Notes: generated by a model not told the origin, from the letters alone. Counted from the stretch's first letter, positions 18,129 through 27,464 are shown. The stretch: 64,000 bases of DNA from Bradyrhizobium jicamae (GCF_018130215.1 NZ_JAFCKQ010000009.1:62001-126000), one strand, 5' to 3'. A program made the numbers and translations.

Positions 18129-18680
18129 ATGCCCTATAACATCGTCGTCATCGTCGGCAGCCTTCGCAAGGAGAGCTTCTCGCTGAAGATCGCCAACGCG
18201 CTCGCTAGCCTTGCGCCCGCGTCGCTCAAGCTCGACGTCACCAGGCTCAACGGCATTTCGTTCTTCAACCAGGACCTCGAGGCGGCGCCGCCGGCGGATT
18301 GGCTGGCGTTCCGGGAGAAGATCCAGAAGTCGAACGGCGTGCTGTTCGTGACCCCGGAGTACAACCGCGCGATCCCGGGTGTGCTGAAGAACGCCATCGA
18401 CGTCGCCTCGCGCCCCTATGGCAAGAGCTCGTTCCTCGGCAAGCCCATCGGCATCATCTCCAACTCGCCGGGGCCGCTCGGCGGCGTCAGTGCTGCGAAA
18501 ACCCTCCAGAACATCCTGCCTGGCATTTCCGGACCGATCCTCGGCCAGCCGGAAGCCTATCTTAATGCCGTGGGCGATGCGTTCGACGAGAAGGGTGAGC
18601 TGACGAAAGAGTCGCTGAAAACCGTGTTGCAGCAGTACCTCGATGCGTTTGCGGCTTTCATCGAGAAGCAGCACCGCTGA
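18129..18680 (+). CDS. NADPH-dependent FMN reductase family protein (ChrR/YieF-like)
   Basis: A 183-aa flavodoxin-like quinone/chromate reductase type protein. IVVIVGSLRKESFSLKIANAL is the FMN phosphate-binding loop, and LFVTPEYNRAIPGVLKNAID is the conserved flavin-contact region. GIISNSPGPLGGVSAAKTLQN follows. Such enzymes use NAD(P)H and FMN to reduce quinones and other acceptors in the cytosol. It stands alone between a hairpin and the division gene, with 172 bp upstream. Confidence 0.9.
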   Translation: MPYNIVVIVGSLRKESFSLKIANALASLAPASLKLDVTRLNGISFFNQDLEAAPPADWLAFREKIQKSNGVLFVTPEYNRAIPGVLKNAIDVASRPYGKSSFLGKPIGIISNSPGPLGGVSAAKTLQNILPGISGPILGQPEAYLNAVGDAFDEKGELTKESLKTVLQQYLDAFAAFIEKQHR

Positions 18681-18714
18681 GCGATTTTAGCATTCCATTA
18701 ACTCCCATGGCCGC

Positions 18715-19044
18715 ATGCTCGTGGCCATGGTTTCCCGCACACGTCTCAAATCGATCCTGACCGGGCTCGCCCTCTACACGATGGCGGCCATGATGGTCGG
18801 TTATTTCGGCGTCAATGCCTATACCGGCAAATACGGCCTCAATGCGCGACAGGAGCTCGATCAGGAGATCATCGCGCTGACCTCGGAATTGGCCCGGCTC
18901 AAGAAGGAGCGGGCGGAGGGCGAGCAGCGGGTGTCGCTGTTGCGGTCGGACCGCGTCGATCCTGATATGCTGGATGAGCGTGCGCGCTTCCAGCTCGACT
19001 ACGTCAATCCGCGGGATCTCGTGCGGATCAACAAGCCTAACTGA
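18715..19044 (+). CDS. Septum formation initiator, DivIC/FtsB family
   Basis: A 109-aa bitopic membrane protein. One membrane segment lies at about residues 14-32 (LTGLALYTMAAMMVGYFG), followed by a coiled coil (ELDQEIIALTSELARLKKERAEGEQ) and the family C-terminal region LDERARFQLDYVNPRDLV. It acts in the divisome with FtsL and FtsQ. The ATG at 18727 (MVSRTRLKS) is an equally good start. Position just upstream of pdhA is common in alphaproteobacteria. Confidence 0.87.
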   Translation: MLVAMVSRTRLKSILTGLALYTMAAMMVGYFGVNAYTGKYGLNARQELDQEIIALTSELARLKKERAEGEQRVSLLRSDRVDPDMLDERARFQLDYVNPRDLVRINKPN

Positions 19045-19205
19045 TACGTTCGCAAAATTTCAAAATGTCTTCGCGCGCCATCACAAAAATGTCGCGCCGC
19101 GTTGCAGTGCGGCATAGCAAAATTCCATTCGGCGAACGCAATCCTTCCAAGGCGATTTGAGTTGGGTTAGAGAGGGTTTATCGACTTCTCTCATCCGGAA
19201 TTGCC

Positions 19206-20228
19206 ATGGCCGCAGCACCCAAGAAAAGCGTCGCAAAGGAAGCAGGGCAGGAGAAGGCTAGCTCTCCCCCTGAATTTACCAGGGATCAGGAGCTGCAGGC
19301 GCTGCGCGACATGCTCCTGATACGGCGCTTCGAGGAGAAGGCCGGCCAGCTCTATGGCATGGGTGCGATCGGCGGCTTCTGCCATCTCTATATCGGGCAG
19401 GAAGCCGTCGTGGTCGGCATGCAGATGGCCTTGAAGCACGGCGACGAAGTCATAACCGGATACCGGGATCACGGCCACATGCTCGCCTGCGGCATGGAGG
19501 CCAAGGGCGTGATGGCCGAGCTCACCGGACGCCGCGGCGGCTATTCCAAGGGCAAGGGCGGCTCCATGCACATGTTCAGCATGGAGAAGCACTTCTACGG
19601 CGGTCACGGTATCGTCGGCGCGCAGGTGTCGCTCGGCACCGGCCTTGCCTTCGCCAACCGCTATCGCGGCAATGATAATGTCAGCGTGACCTATTTCGGC
19701 GACGGCGCCGCCAACCAGGGCCAGGTCTACGAAAGCTTCAACATGGCCGAGCTGTGGAAGCTGCCGGTGATCTATGTGATCGAGAACAACCGCTACGCCA
19801 TGGGCACGGCGGTGGCGCGCGCCTCGGCGCAGCAGGATTTCTCCAAGCGCGGCGCGTCCTTCAACATCCCGGGCAGGCAGGTCGACGGCATGGACGTGCG
19901 CGCGGTGAAGGCTGCCGCCGACGAGGCCACCGCCTGGTGCCGCGGCGGCAATGGTCCGATGATCCTGGAGATGCAGACCTATCGCTATCGCGGCCACTCG
20001 ATGTCCGACCCCGCGAAGTACCGAACCCGCGAGGAGGTCGAGAAGGTTCGCCACGACCAGGATCCGATCGAGCAGGTGCGCAACCGTCTGTTGGCCGAGA
20101 AGGTGAGCGAGCAGGACCTCAAGGCGATCGACGCCGAGGTGCGCGACATCGTCAATGCGGCGGCCGATTTCGCCCAGCATGATCCGGAGCCTGATCCGTC
20201 CGAGCTCTACACCGACGTCTACCGCTGA
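19206..20228 (+). CDS. pdhA: Pyruvate dehydrogenase E1 component, alpha subunit
   Basis: A 340-aa thiamine-diphosphate enzyme subunit that decarboxylates pyruvate and passes acetyl to the lipoyl group of E2. The ThDP motif runs from YFGDGAANQGQVYESF to IENNRYAMGT. The substrate loop YRYRGHSMSDPAKYR is typical of the E1 alpha family. A hydrophilic 30-residue N-terminal tail precedes the core. The 161-bp upstream gap probably holds the operon promoter, but I do not see a clear consensus. First gene of pdhA-pdhB-DUF5076-pdhC-small ORF-lpdA. Confidence 0.97.
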   Translation: MAAAPKKSVAKEAGQEKASSPPEFTRDQELQALRDMLLIRRFEEKAGQLYGMGAIGGFCHLYIGQEAVVVGMQMALKHGDEVITGYRDHGHMLACGMEAKGVMAELTGRRGGYSKGKGGSMHMFSMEKHFYGGHGIVGAQVSLGTGLAFANRYRGNDNVSVTYFGDGAANQGQVYESFNMAELWKLPVIYVIENNRYAMGTAVARASAQQDFSKRGASFNIPGRQVDGMDVRAVKAAADEATAWCRGGNGPMILEMQTYRYRGHSMSDPAKYRTREEVEKVRHDQDPIEQVRNRLLAEKVSEQDLKAIDAEVRDIVNAAADFAQHDPEPDPSELYTDVYR

Positions 20229-20285
20229 TCCCACCTGCGCAGAAGAATCCAAGACCGATTTGAAGACCGATTATCGGGAGCCGAT

Positions 20286-21674
20286 ATGCCCATTCAAGTG
20301 CTGATGCCTGCGCTGTCGCCCACCATGGAGAAGGGCAACCTCGCCAAATGGCTGAAAAAGGAAGGCGAGACCATCAAGTCCGGCGACGTGATCGCCGAGA
20401 TCGAGACCGACAAGGCGACGATGGAGGTCGAGGCGACCGATGAGGGCACGCTCGGCAAGATCCTGATTCCGGAAGGCACTGCCGACGTCGCTGTCAACAC
20501 GCCGATCGCGACCATCCTCGCCGACGGCGAGAGCGCCGCCGACCTCGCCAAGGCACCGGCCGCTCCTGCGCCGACGAAGGCCGAGGCGCCTGCCGAAGCC
20601 AAGGCCGAAGCGCCCGCGCCGAAGCCGGAGGCGGCGCCCGCGGCTCCGGTCGCCGTTGCCGCGCCCGATCCCGAGGTGCCGGCCGGCACCGAGATGGTCA
20701 CCCAGACCATCCGCGAGGCACTGCGCGATGCGATGGCCGAGGAGATGCGCCGCGACGGCGACGTCTTCATCATGGGCGAGGAGGTCGCGGAATATCAGGG
20801 CGCCTACAAGGTGACCCAGGGCCTGTTGCAGGAATTCGGCGCACGCCGCGTGATCGACACGCCGATCACCGAGCATGGCTTTGCCGGAATCGGCGTCGGC
20901 GCGGCGATGGCCGGCCTGAAGCCGATCGTCGAGTTCATGACCTGGAATTTCGCCATGCAGGCGATCGACCAGATCATCAACTCCGCCGCCAAGACGCTCT
21001 ACATGTCCGGCGGCCAGATGGGCTGCTCGATCGTATTCCGCGGCCCCAACGGCGCCGCGGCGCGCGTCGCTGCCCAGCATAGTCAGGACTATGCCGCCTG
21101 GTATTCGCAGGTGCCCGGCCTGAAGGTGATCGCGCCGTATTCGGCCGCCGACTACAAGGGCCTGCTGAAGGCGGCGATCCGCGATCCCAACCCGGTGATC
21201 TTCCTCGAGAACGAGGTGCTGTACGGCCACACCGGCGAGGTGCCGAAGCTTGCGGACTTCGTGGTGCCGATCGGCAAGGCGCGAATTGCGCGCGCCGGCA
21301 AGGACGTTACCCTGATCTCGTGGTCGATGGGCATGTCCTATGCGCTGAAGGCTGCCGACGAACTCGCCAAGGAAGGTATCGAGGCCGAGGTCATCGACCT
21401 GCGCACCATCCGCCCGATGGACACCGAGACCATCATCAGCTCGGTGAAGAAGACCGGCCGGGCCGTCACCGTGGAAGAGGGCTGGCAGCAGAGCGGCGTC
21501 GGCGCCGAGGTCGCCGCGCGCATCATGGAGCACGCCTTCGACTATCTCGATGCGCCGGTCACGCGCGTCTCCGGCAAGGACGTGCCGATGCCTTATGCGC
21601 ACAATCTCGAGAAGCTCGCATTGCCGTCCGTCGCCGAGGTGGTCGCGGCCGCCAAGGCCGTGTCCTATCGGTAA
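20286..21674 (+). CDS. pdhB: Pyruvate dehydrogenase E1 beta subunit with N-terminal lipoyl domain
   Basis: A 462-aa protein. Residues 1-80 form a lipoyl domain with the modified lysine at Lys43 in [11 protein letters not shown]. An alanine/proline-rich linker follows to about residue 135, then the E1 beta transketolase core starting [17 protein letters not shown], with [15 protein letters not shown] and [14 protein letters not shown] lipoyl domain on E1 beta is found in several alphaproteobacteria, so this is not a fusion artefact. The lipoyl domain is almost the same as that of pdhC. Confidence 0.97.
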   Translation: MPIQVLMPALSPTMEKGNLAKWLKKEGETIKSGDVIAEIETDKATMEVEATDEGTLGKILIPEGTADVAVNTPIATILADGESAADLAKAPAAPAPTKAEAPAEAKAEAPAPKPEAAPAAPVAVAAPDPEVPAGTEMVTQTIREALRDAMAEEMRRDGDVFIMGEEVAEYQGAYKVTQGLLQEFGARRVIDTPITEHGFAGIGVGAAMAGLKPIVEFMTWNFAMQAIDQIINSAAKTLYMSGGQMGCSIVFRGPNGAAARVAAQHSQDYAAWYSQVPGLKVIAPYSAADYKGLLKAAIRDPNPVIFLENEVLYGHTGEVPKLADFVVPIGKARIARAGKDVTLISWSMGMSYALKAADELAKEGIEAEVIDLRTIRPMDTETIISSVKKTGRAVTVEEGWQQSGVGAEVAARIMEHAFDYLDAPVTRVSGKDVPMPYAHNLEKLALPSVAEVVAAAKAVSYR

Positions 21675-21678
21675 GACC

Positions 21679-21984
21679 ATGTCCGGTCCCAAGGAGCAGC
21701 CGCTGCCGCCTGACGTGATGGGCCGCGACGATGCCATCGAGGTGCTGCGCGCCTTCGTCGTCGATGGCGGCCTGTCGATTGCGTTCCAGCGCGCCTTCGA
21801 GGAGCCGGACATGTGGGGCCTGATGCTCGTCGACATTGCCCGACACGCCGCGCGCGCCTACGCGCGCGAAAGCGAATACACCGAGGACGAAGCGCTCGCG
21901 CGCATCGTCGAGATGTTCGAAGCCGAAATCGCCCGGCCGACCGACATGGGCAAGACCATGCCGCGGTCGCAACAAGGTCACTGA
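21679..21984 (+). CDS. DUF5076-type protein in the pdh operon
   Basis: A 101-aa soluble protein starting [26 protein letters not shown] and containing [17 protein letters not shown]. It begins four bases after pdhB and ends two bases before pdhC, so it is co-translated with the complex. I recognise it as the small protein often found at this place in Bradyrhizobiaceae, grouped as DUF5076. Function unknown; a role in assembly or regulation of the complex is only suggested by position. A longer frame from 21550 overlaps pdhB and is rejected. Confidence 0.8.
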   Translation: MSGPKEQPLPPDVMGRDDAIEVLRAFVVDGGLSIAFQRAFEEPDMWGLMLVDIARHAARAYARESEYTEDEALARIVEMFEAEIARPTDMGKTMPRSQQGH

Positions 21985-21986
21985 CA

Positions 21987-23348
21987 ATGCCGATCAACAT
22001 TCTCATGCCCGCGCTGTCGCCCACGATGGAAAAGGGCAACCTCGCCAAGTGGCTCAAGAAAGAGGGCGACAAGGTCAAGTCCGGCGACGTCATCGCCGAG
22101 ATCGAGACCGACAAGGCCACGATGGAAGTCGAAGCCGTCGACGAAGGCACGATCGCCAAGATCCTGGTGCCCGAGGGCACTCAGGACGTTCCGGTCAATG
22201 ACGTGATCGCGGTGCTGGCCGGCGACGGTGAGGATGTGAAGGCGGCGAGCGCCGGAGCAGGGGCTGCGCCCGCCCCGAAACCCGCGGAAGCACCGAAGCC
22301 CGCAGCGCCAGCTGCGGCTGCCGCACCGGCGGCTGCGCCTGCCGCTGCACCCGCACCGAAGCCTGCCGCACCGGCGCCGCAGCCGACTGCTGCTCCGGCG
22401 GCACAGGCCAACGGTCACGCCCGCATCTTCTCGTCACCGCTGGCGCGCCGGCTGGCCAAGGAAGCCGGCATCGAACTTGGCCGCATCGCCGGCACCGGTC
22501 CGCATGGTCGGGTCGTCGCGCGTGACGTCGAGGACGCCAAGTCCGGCAAGGGCCTGAAGGCGCCGCCGGCCGCGCCGTCCGCAGCCGGGCCGAGCATCGC
22601 GCCGTCGATGTCGGACAAGCAGATCCTCGCGCTGTTCGAGCCGGGAAGCTACGAGGTCGTGCCGCATGACGGCATGCGCCGCACCATCGCGCAGCGCCTG
22701 ACCGCGTCGGTGCAGAACGTCCCGCACTTCTACCTCACCATCGACTGCGACATCGGCAAGCTGCTCGCCGCGCGCGAGGAGATCAACGCCGCGGCGCCGA
22801 AGGACAAGGAGAAGAAGCCGCTCTACAAGATCTCGGTCAACGATTTCGTCATCAAGGCGATGGCGGTCGCATTGCAGAAGATCCCGAACTGCAATGTGAG
22901 CTGGACCGAGGGCGGCATGCTGAAGCACAAGCATTCCGACGTCGGCGTCGCGGTGGCGATGCCGGGTGGCCTGATCACCCCGATCATCCGCAAGGCCGAG
23001 ACCAAGACGCTCTCGACCATCTCCAACGAGATGAAGGATTTTGCGGCGCGCGCGCGGGCCCGCAAGCTGAAGCCGGAAGAATATCAGGGCGGCACCACGG
23101 CCGTGTCGAACCTCGGCATGTACGGCATCAACCACTTCACCGCCGTCATCAATCCTCCGCATGCGTCGATCCTTGCGGTCGGCACCTCGGAGGAGCGCCC
23201 GGTGGTGCGCGGCGGCAAGATCGAGATCGCGCACATCATGAGCGTGACCCTGTCCTGCGATCATCGCGCGATCGACGGTGCGCTCGGCGCCGAGCTGATC
23301 GGCGCCTTCAAGCAGCTGATCGAGAATCCCGTGATGATGATGGTTTGA
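21987..23348 (+). CDS. pdhC: Pyruvate dehydrogenase E2, dihydrolipoamide acetyltransferase
   Basis: A 453-aa protein with one lipoyl domain (residues 1-80, lipoyl Lys43 in ETDKAT), a long Ala/Pro linker, the peripheral subunit-binding domain ([18 protein letters not shown] to GRVVARDVE) and a catalytic domain of about 230 residues. The active site is His426 and Asp430 in CDHRAIDG. It transfers acetyl to CoA and forms the core of the complex. The ATG at 21987 lies two bases after the DUF5076 stop. The linker coding is very repetitive (Ala-Pro-Lys). Confidence 0.97.
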   Translation: MPINILMPALSPTMEKGNLAKWLKKEGDKVKSGDVIAEIETDKATMEVEAVDEGTIAKILVPEGTQDVPVNDVIAVLAGDGEDVKAASAGAGAAPAPKPAEAPKPAAPAAAAAPAAAPAAAPAPKPAAPAPQPTAAPAAQANGHARIFSSPLARRLAKEAGIELGRIAGTGPHGRVVARDVEDAKSGKGLKAPPAAPSAAGPSIAPSMSDKQILALFEPGSYEVVPHDGMRRTIAQRLTASVQNVPHFYLTIDCDIGKLLAAREEINAAAPKDKEKKPLYKISVNDFVIKAMAVALQKIPNCNVSWTEGGMLKHKHSDVGVAVAMPGGLITPIIRKAETKTLSTISNEMKDFAARARARKLKPEEYQGGTTAVSNLGMYGINHFTAVINPPHASILAVGTSEERPVVRGGKIEIAHIMSVTLSCDHRAIDGALGAELIGAFKQLIENPVMMMV

Positions 23349-23360
23349 CGAGAATCGGCC

Positions 23361-23537
23361 ATGTACGCGATCTACGGTCCGTACGTCCTCCTCGCCGCCA
23401 TCGCCATCGCGTTGCTCGTCGCGGTTAACCGCGACCTCATATCCACGATCCAGTTCAGGATCATGATCATCGGGACCGGCGCGTTCGCGCTGGTTTGGTC
23501 CGTGCTGCTTGGCACGGTCTGGCAGGAGTACAGGTAA
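23361..23537 (+). CDS. 58-aa two-helix membrane protein between pdhC and lpdA
   Basis: A short gene starting MYAIYGPYVLLAAIAIALLV and ending SVLLGTVWQEYR. It has two hydrophobic segments, about residues 8-22 and 34-53, joined by a short polar stretch (NRDLISTIQFR). It starts 12 bases after pdhC stops. Its TAA overlaps the lpdA start as TAATG, which implies translational coupling. No function is known to me. An integral membrane protein inside an operon for a soluble complex is unexpected. Confidence 0.75.
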   Translation: MYAIYGPYVLLAAIAIALLVAVNRDLISTIQFRIMIIGTGAFALVWSVLLGTVWQEYR

Positions 23538-24955
23538 TGGCCGATACATCCTTCGACGTCGTCATCATCGGCTCCGGCCCCGGCGGCTATGTGACGGCGA
23601 TCCGCGCCGCGCAACTCGGCTTCAAGACCGCGATCGTCGAGAAGTCCTATCTCGGCGGCATCTGCCTGAACTGGGGCTGCATTCCGACCAAGGCGCTGCT
23701 GCGGTCGGCTGAAATCTACCACTACATGCAGCATGCCAAGGATTACGGGCTGTCGGCGGAGAAGGTCTCCTACGATCCGAAGGCGGTGGTGCAGCGCTCG
23801 CGCGGGGTGTCGAAGCGGCTCAATGACGGCGTCGGCTTCCTGATGAAGAAGAACAAGGTTCAGATCATCTGGGGCGCGGCCTCGATCGATGCGCCCGGCA
23901 AGATCACGGTGAAGAAGTCCGACGTCGATGCGCCCAAGGGCGCGCTCGGCGAGGGTACCTATCAGGCCAAGCACATCATCGTCGCCACCGGCGCGCGGCC
24001 GCGCGTGCTGCCGGGGCTCGAACCCGACAAGAAGCTGGTCTGGACTTATTTCGAGGCGATGGTGCCGGAGCGGATGCCTAAATCGCTCCTGGTGGTCGGC
24101 TCGGGCGCGATCGGCATCGAGTTCGCCTCGTTCTTCCACACCATGGGATCAGACGTCACCGTGGTCGAGGTGCTGCCGCAGATCCTGCCCGTCGAGGATG
24201 CCGAGATCGCAGGGCTCGCGCGGAAACGCTTCGAGAAGATGGGCATCAAGATCCTGACCTCGACCAAGGTGACAAAACTGGAGAAGAAGGCCGACAGCGT
24301 GGTCGCGACCATCGACGACGGCAAGGCACAGCAAGCGGTTGAGTTCGAGCGCGTGATCTCGGCGGTCGGCGTGGTCGGCAATATCGAGGATCTCGGGTTG
24401 GAGAAGCTCGGCGTGAAGACCGATCGCGGTTGCATCGTGATCGACGGTTACGGCAAGACCAACGTTCCCGGTATCTACGCGATCGGCGACGTCGCCGGTC
24501 CGCCGATGCTGGCGCACAAGGCCGAACATGAGGGCGTGATCTGCGTCGAGGCGATCAAGGGCCTGCATCCGCACGCCATGGACAAGAACCTGATTCCGGG
24601 CTGCACCTATTGCCACCCGCAGGTCGCCTCTGTCGGCCTCACCGAGGCGAGGGCGAAAGAGGGCGGCCGCGAAATCCGCGTCGGACGCTTCCCCTTCGTC
24701 GGCAACGGCAAGGCGATCGCGCTCGGCGAGGACCAGGGCCTCGTCAAGGTGGTGTTCGACAAGAAGACCGGCCAATTGCTGGGCGCGCACATGATCGGCG
24801 CCGAGGTCACCGAGCTGATCCAGGGCTACGTCGTGGCGATGAACCTGGAGACCACGGAAGAAGAGCTGATGCACACCGTGTTCCCGCATCCGACGCTGTC
24901 GGAAATGATGAAGGAAGCGGTGCTCGACGCATATGGGCGCGTGCTGAACATCTGA
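23537..24955 (+). CDS. lpdA: Dihydrolipoyl dehydrogenase (E3)
   Basis: A 472-aa flavoprotein that reoxidises dihydrolipoamide with NAD+. FAD-binding VVIIGSGPGGYVTAIRAAQLG is at the N-terminus. The redox disulfide is Cys43 and Cys48 in GGICLNWGCIPTK. The NAD-binding motif is VVGSGAIGIEFASFF, and YAIGDVAGPPMLAHKAEHEG precedes the dimerisation domain. The C-terminal FPHPTLSEMMKEAV has the catalytic His with its Glu partner. The start is the ATG at 23537 coupled to the upstream small gene; a longer frame from 23495 overlaps it. Confidence 0.97.
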   Translation: MADTSFDVVIIGSGPGGYVTAIRAAQLGFKTAIVEKSYLGGICLNWGCIPTKALLRSAEIYHYMQHAKDYGLSAEKVSYDPKAVVQRSRGVSKRLNDGVGFLMKKNKVQIIWGAASIDAPGKITVKKSDVDAPKGALGEGTYQAKHIIVATGARPRVLPGLEPDKKLVWTYFEAMVPERMPKSLLVVGSGAIGIEFASFFHTMGSDVTVVEVLPQILPVEDAEIAGLARKRFEKMGIKILTSTKVTKLEKKADSVVATIDDGKAQQAVEFERVISAVGVVGNIEDLGLEKLGVKTDRGCIVIDGYGKTNVPGIYAIGDVAGPPMLAHKAEHEGVICVEAIKGLHPHAMDKNLIPGCTYCHPQVASVGLTEARAKEGGREIRVGRFPFVGNGKAIALGEDQGLVKVVFDKKTGQLLGAHMIGAEVTELIQGYVVAMNLETTEEELMHTVFPHPTLSEMMKEAVLDAYGRVLNI

Positions 24956-24961
24956 TTCCGG

Positions 24962-25037
24962 CGTCATTGCGAGCGAAGCAGTCCTTCTACCGCTCGTCGC
25001 GCCATGGATTGCTTCGTCGCCGGCGATCCTCACGATG
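24962..25037. repeat. Degraded extragenic palindromic repeat (REP-like)
   Basis: CGTCATTGCGAGCGAAGCAG, then TGGATTGCTTCGTCGC and the decayed arm TCCTCACGATGA, form an imperfect hairpin in the 123-bp gap between lpdA and thrC. It is a worn copy of the element at 26336-26421. Reading through it gives a spurious N-terminal extension of threonine synthase. Confidence 0.7.
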
Positions 25038-25078
25038 ATTCAGGAAATGCTGTTGGCAAAACAAGAAAGACAAAAGCC

Positions 25079-26320
25079 GTGAAAGACAACGACAACCTCA
25101 CCATCGAACGCCCGACCTTCGTCACCCATCTCGAATGCGCGATGGAAGGCGATCACTATCCAGCCGACCAGGTGCACAACCTGTCCAAGGCCGGCAAGCC
25201 GCTGCTGGTGCGCTACGACCTCAACGGCGTGAAGAAGGCGCTCACCAAGGATTCGCTGGCCGAGAGGCCGGCCGACATGTGGCGCTACCGCGAGTTGCTG
25301 CCGGTGCGCAAATGCAAGGATATCGTCAGCCTCGGCGAGGTGACGACGCCGCTGATCCGGCTGCCGAAGCTTTCAGCAAGACTCGGTGGCGGCGAGATCA
25401 TCGTCAAGGATGAGGGGCGGCTGCCGACCGGCTCGTTCAAGGCGCGTGGCCTGGTGATGGCGGTGTCGATGGGCAAGGCGCTCGGCATCAAGCATATGGC
25501 GATGCCGACCAACGGCAATGCCGGCGCGGCGCTCGCGGCCTATGCCACCTCGTGCGGCATCAAGACCACGATCTTCTGCCCTGCCGACACGCCGGAGGTG
25601 AATGTCAGCGAGATCGAGCTGCAGGGCGCGACCGTCTACCGCGTCAACGGCTATATCGACGATTGCGGCAAGATCGTCGGTGAGGGCAAGGCCAAGGTCG
25701 GCTGGTTCGACACCTCGACGCTGAAGGAGCCGTACCGGATCGAAGGCAAGAAGACGATGGGCCTCGAGCTCGCCGAGCAGCTCGGCTGGGAGGTGCCCGA
25801 CGTGATCTTCTATCCGACCGGCGGCGGAACCGGCCTGATCGGCATGTGGAAGGCGTTCGATGAACTCGAGACGATCGGCTTCATCGGTTCGAAACGCCCG
25901 CGCATGGTCGCGGTGCAGGCCTCCGGCTGCGCGCCGATGGTGCGCGCCTATGACGCCGGTACCGAGCATGCGGCTCGCTGGGAAGACGCCCACACCATCG
26001 CGTCCGGCATCCGCGTGCCGCAGGCGATCGGTGACTTCCTGATCCTGCGCGCGGTGCGCGCGAGCAAGGGCTTTGCCATTGCGGTCGACGACGACAAGAT
26101 CTCGGCCGCGCTGAACGAGGTTGCGCGCGAGGAAGGCCTGTTGCTGTGCCCCGAGGGCGCCGCGACCTACGCCGCCTACACCCAGAGCCTCGCCGACGGC
26201 CGGGTGACGAAGAACGATCGCGTGATGCTGTTCAACTGCGCAAGCGGTTTGAAGTACCCGCTGCCGCCGGTCACCCGCGCGCTCGATCGCCACAAGCCGA
26301 TCGACTATTCGCAGTTCTAG
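25079..26320 (+). CDS. thrC: Threonine synthase
   Basis: A 413-aa PLP enzyme of fold type II that turns O-phosphohomoserine into threonine. The PLP lysine is in LPTGSFKARG, the substrate loop is MPTNGNAGAALAAYA, and the phosphate-binding glycine loop is YPTGGGTGLIGMWKA. I place the start at the GTG at 25079 (KDNDNLTIERPTFVTHLECA) with AAGAAAG upstream. The longer frame from 25004 is encoded by repeat sequence. The first Cys in HLECAMEG fits the N-terminal region of this subtype, although the usual second Cys is not seen. It forms a single-gene unit between two repeats. Confidence 0.88.
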   Translation: MKDNDNLTIERPTFVTHLECAMEGDHYPADQVHNLSKAGKPLLVRYDLNGVKKALTKDSLAERPADMWRYRELLPVRKCKDIVSLGEVTTPLIRLPKLSARLGGGEIIVKDEGRLPTGSFKARGLVMAVSMGKALGIKHMAMPTNGNAGAALAAYATSCGIKTTIFCPADTPEVNVSEIELQGATVYRVNGYIDDCGKIVGEGKAKVGWFDTSTLKEPYRIEGKKTMGLELAEQLGWEVPDVIFYPTGGGTGLIGMWKAFDELETIGFIGSKRPRMVAVQASGCAPMVRAYDAGTEHAARWEDAHTIASGIRVPQAIGDFLILRAVRASKGFAIAVDDDKISAALNEVAREEGLLLCPEGAATYAAYTQSLADGRVTKNDRVMLFNCASGLKYPLPPVTRALDRHKPIDYSQF

Positions 26321-26335
26321 GCAGTGATCGCCGAT

Positions 26336-26421
26336 CGTCATTGCGATCGCAGCGAAGCAATCCAACGTGCCATGCGCGCGGAAGCATGGATCGCTTCGTC
26401 GCCTGGCTCCTCGCAATGACG
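26336..26421. repeat. Extragenic palindromic repeat (REP-like)
   Basis: The outer arms CGTCATTGCGA at 26336-26346 and TCGCAATGACG at 26411-26421 are exact complements. Inner arms GCAGCGAAGCAATCC and GGATCGCTTCGTCGC also pair nearly perfectly. The whole 86-bp unit folds into a long hairpin between thrC and a binding-protein gene. This sequence type is dispersed widely in Bradyrhizobium-like genomes. Confidence 0.8.
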
Positions 26422-26446
26422 GCGGTCGAAAATCTCGGAGGGCGTG

Positions 26447-27418
26447 ATGCGGAAGCTGGTTCTGGCCGTGTTGGCTGCGGTCCTGGTCGTTGCCAGGCCG
26501 GCGCTTGCCCAAATCTACCCCTCGCATCCCATCACCATCATCGTGCCGTTCGCCGCCGGCGGGCCGTCGGATGCGGTGGCGCGCATCCTCGGCGAGCGCA
26601 TGAAGCGGTCGCTCGGCGAGGTGCTGCTCGTCGAGAACGTGACGGGGGCGGCGGGCTCGATCGGCGTCGGCCGCGCCGTGCGCGCCAAGCCGGACGGCTA
26701 CACCGTCTCGTTCGGCCATCTCGGCACCCATGTCGCGAACGGCGCGATCTACAAGCTCGGCTATGACCTTGTCGCCGACCTCGAGCCGGTGGTGCTGCTG
26801 CCGAGCAATCCGATGATCATCGTCAGCAAGAAGGATGTGCCCGCCAAATCGCTGAAGGAGCTGTTGGCCTGGCTGAAGTCGCGGCCGCAGCCGCCGACCG
26901 CGGGCACCGCCGGCGCCGGCAGCGGCAGCCACATCGCCGGGCTCTATTTCGAGAAAGTTTCGGGCATCAAGCTGCAATACGTGCCGTATCGCGGCACGGG
27001 GCCGGCGCTGAACGACCTCGTCGCGGGCCAGATCGACATCATCGTCGACCAGATCTCGAACTCGATCAACCAGGTCCGCGCCGGCACCATCCGCGCCTAC
27101 GCGGTCACCGACACCAAGCGGGTCGAAAGCGCGCCCGATATCCCGACCGTCGATGAGGCAGGGCTGGCAGGATTGCACATGACCCTGTGGTCGGGCCTCT
27201 GGGTGCCCAAGGGTACGCCCAAGGAAATCGTGGCCAGGCTCAATGCCGCGGCGGTCGAGGCGATGAGCGATCCAGCCGTGAAGAAGCAGCTGGAGGATCT
27301 GGGCCTGCAGATCCCGCCCAAGGACCAGCTGACACCCGAGGCGCTCGGCGCCTGGCAGAAGGCCGAGATCGCGAAATGGTGGCCGATCATCAAGGCCGCC
27401 AATGTGAAGGTGGATTAA
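26447..27418 (+). CDS. Tripartite tricarboxylate transporter substrate-binding protein (TctC/Bug family)
   Basis: A 323-aa periplasmic binding protein. A Sec signal peptide covers about residues 1-22 with cleavage after ARPALA. The mature protein has the family start YPSHPITIIVPFAAGGPSDAVAR and later YVPYRGTGPALNDLVAGQIDI. GGAGG five bases before the ATG at 26447 favours it over the GTG at 26444. No tctA or tctB membrane genes are near, so it is an orphan, as are many Bug proteins. Ligand unknown, probably a carboxylate. Confidence 0.92.
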   Translation: MRKLVLAVLAAVLVVARPALAQIYPSHPITIIVPFAAGGPSDAVARILGERMKRSLGEVLLVENVTGAAGSIGVGRAVRAKPDGYTVSFGHLGTHVANGAIYKLGYDLVADLEPVVLLPSNPMIIVSKKDVPAKSLKELLAWLKSRPQPPTAGTAGAGSGSHIAGLYFEKVSGIKLQYVPYRGTGPALNDLVAGQIDIIVDQISNSINQVRAGTIRAYAVTDTKRVESAPDIPTVDEAGLAGLHMTLWSGLWVPKGTPKEIVARLNAAAVEAMSDPAVKKQLEDLGLQIPPKDQLTPEALGAWQKAEIAKWWPIIKAANVKVD

Positions 27419-27436
27419 GGCGCGATCCATCCACGG

Positions 27437-27464
27437 CGTCGTCCCGGCGAAGGCCGGGACGACG
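27437..27464. terminator. Perfect 12-bp hairpin between convergent genes
   Basis: CGTCGTCCCGGC, loop GAAG, then its exact complement at 27453-27464. It lies in the 53-bp gap between the convergent stops of the TctC-type gene and the transglycosylase gene. It probably acts as a bidirectional 3' hairpin, though it has no long T-run. The sequence also resembles a common dispersed palindrome of related genomes. Confidence 0.6.

Noticed and set aside
25004..25078. N-terminal extension of threonine synthase
   Set aside because: These codons lie in the palindromic repeat and the following spacer; the GTG at 25079 gives a natural start.
26447..27418. A full tripartite tricarboxylate transporter system
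   Set aside because: Only the binding protein is present; no TctA or TctB genes nearby.
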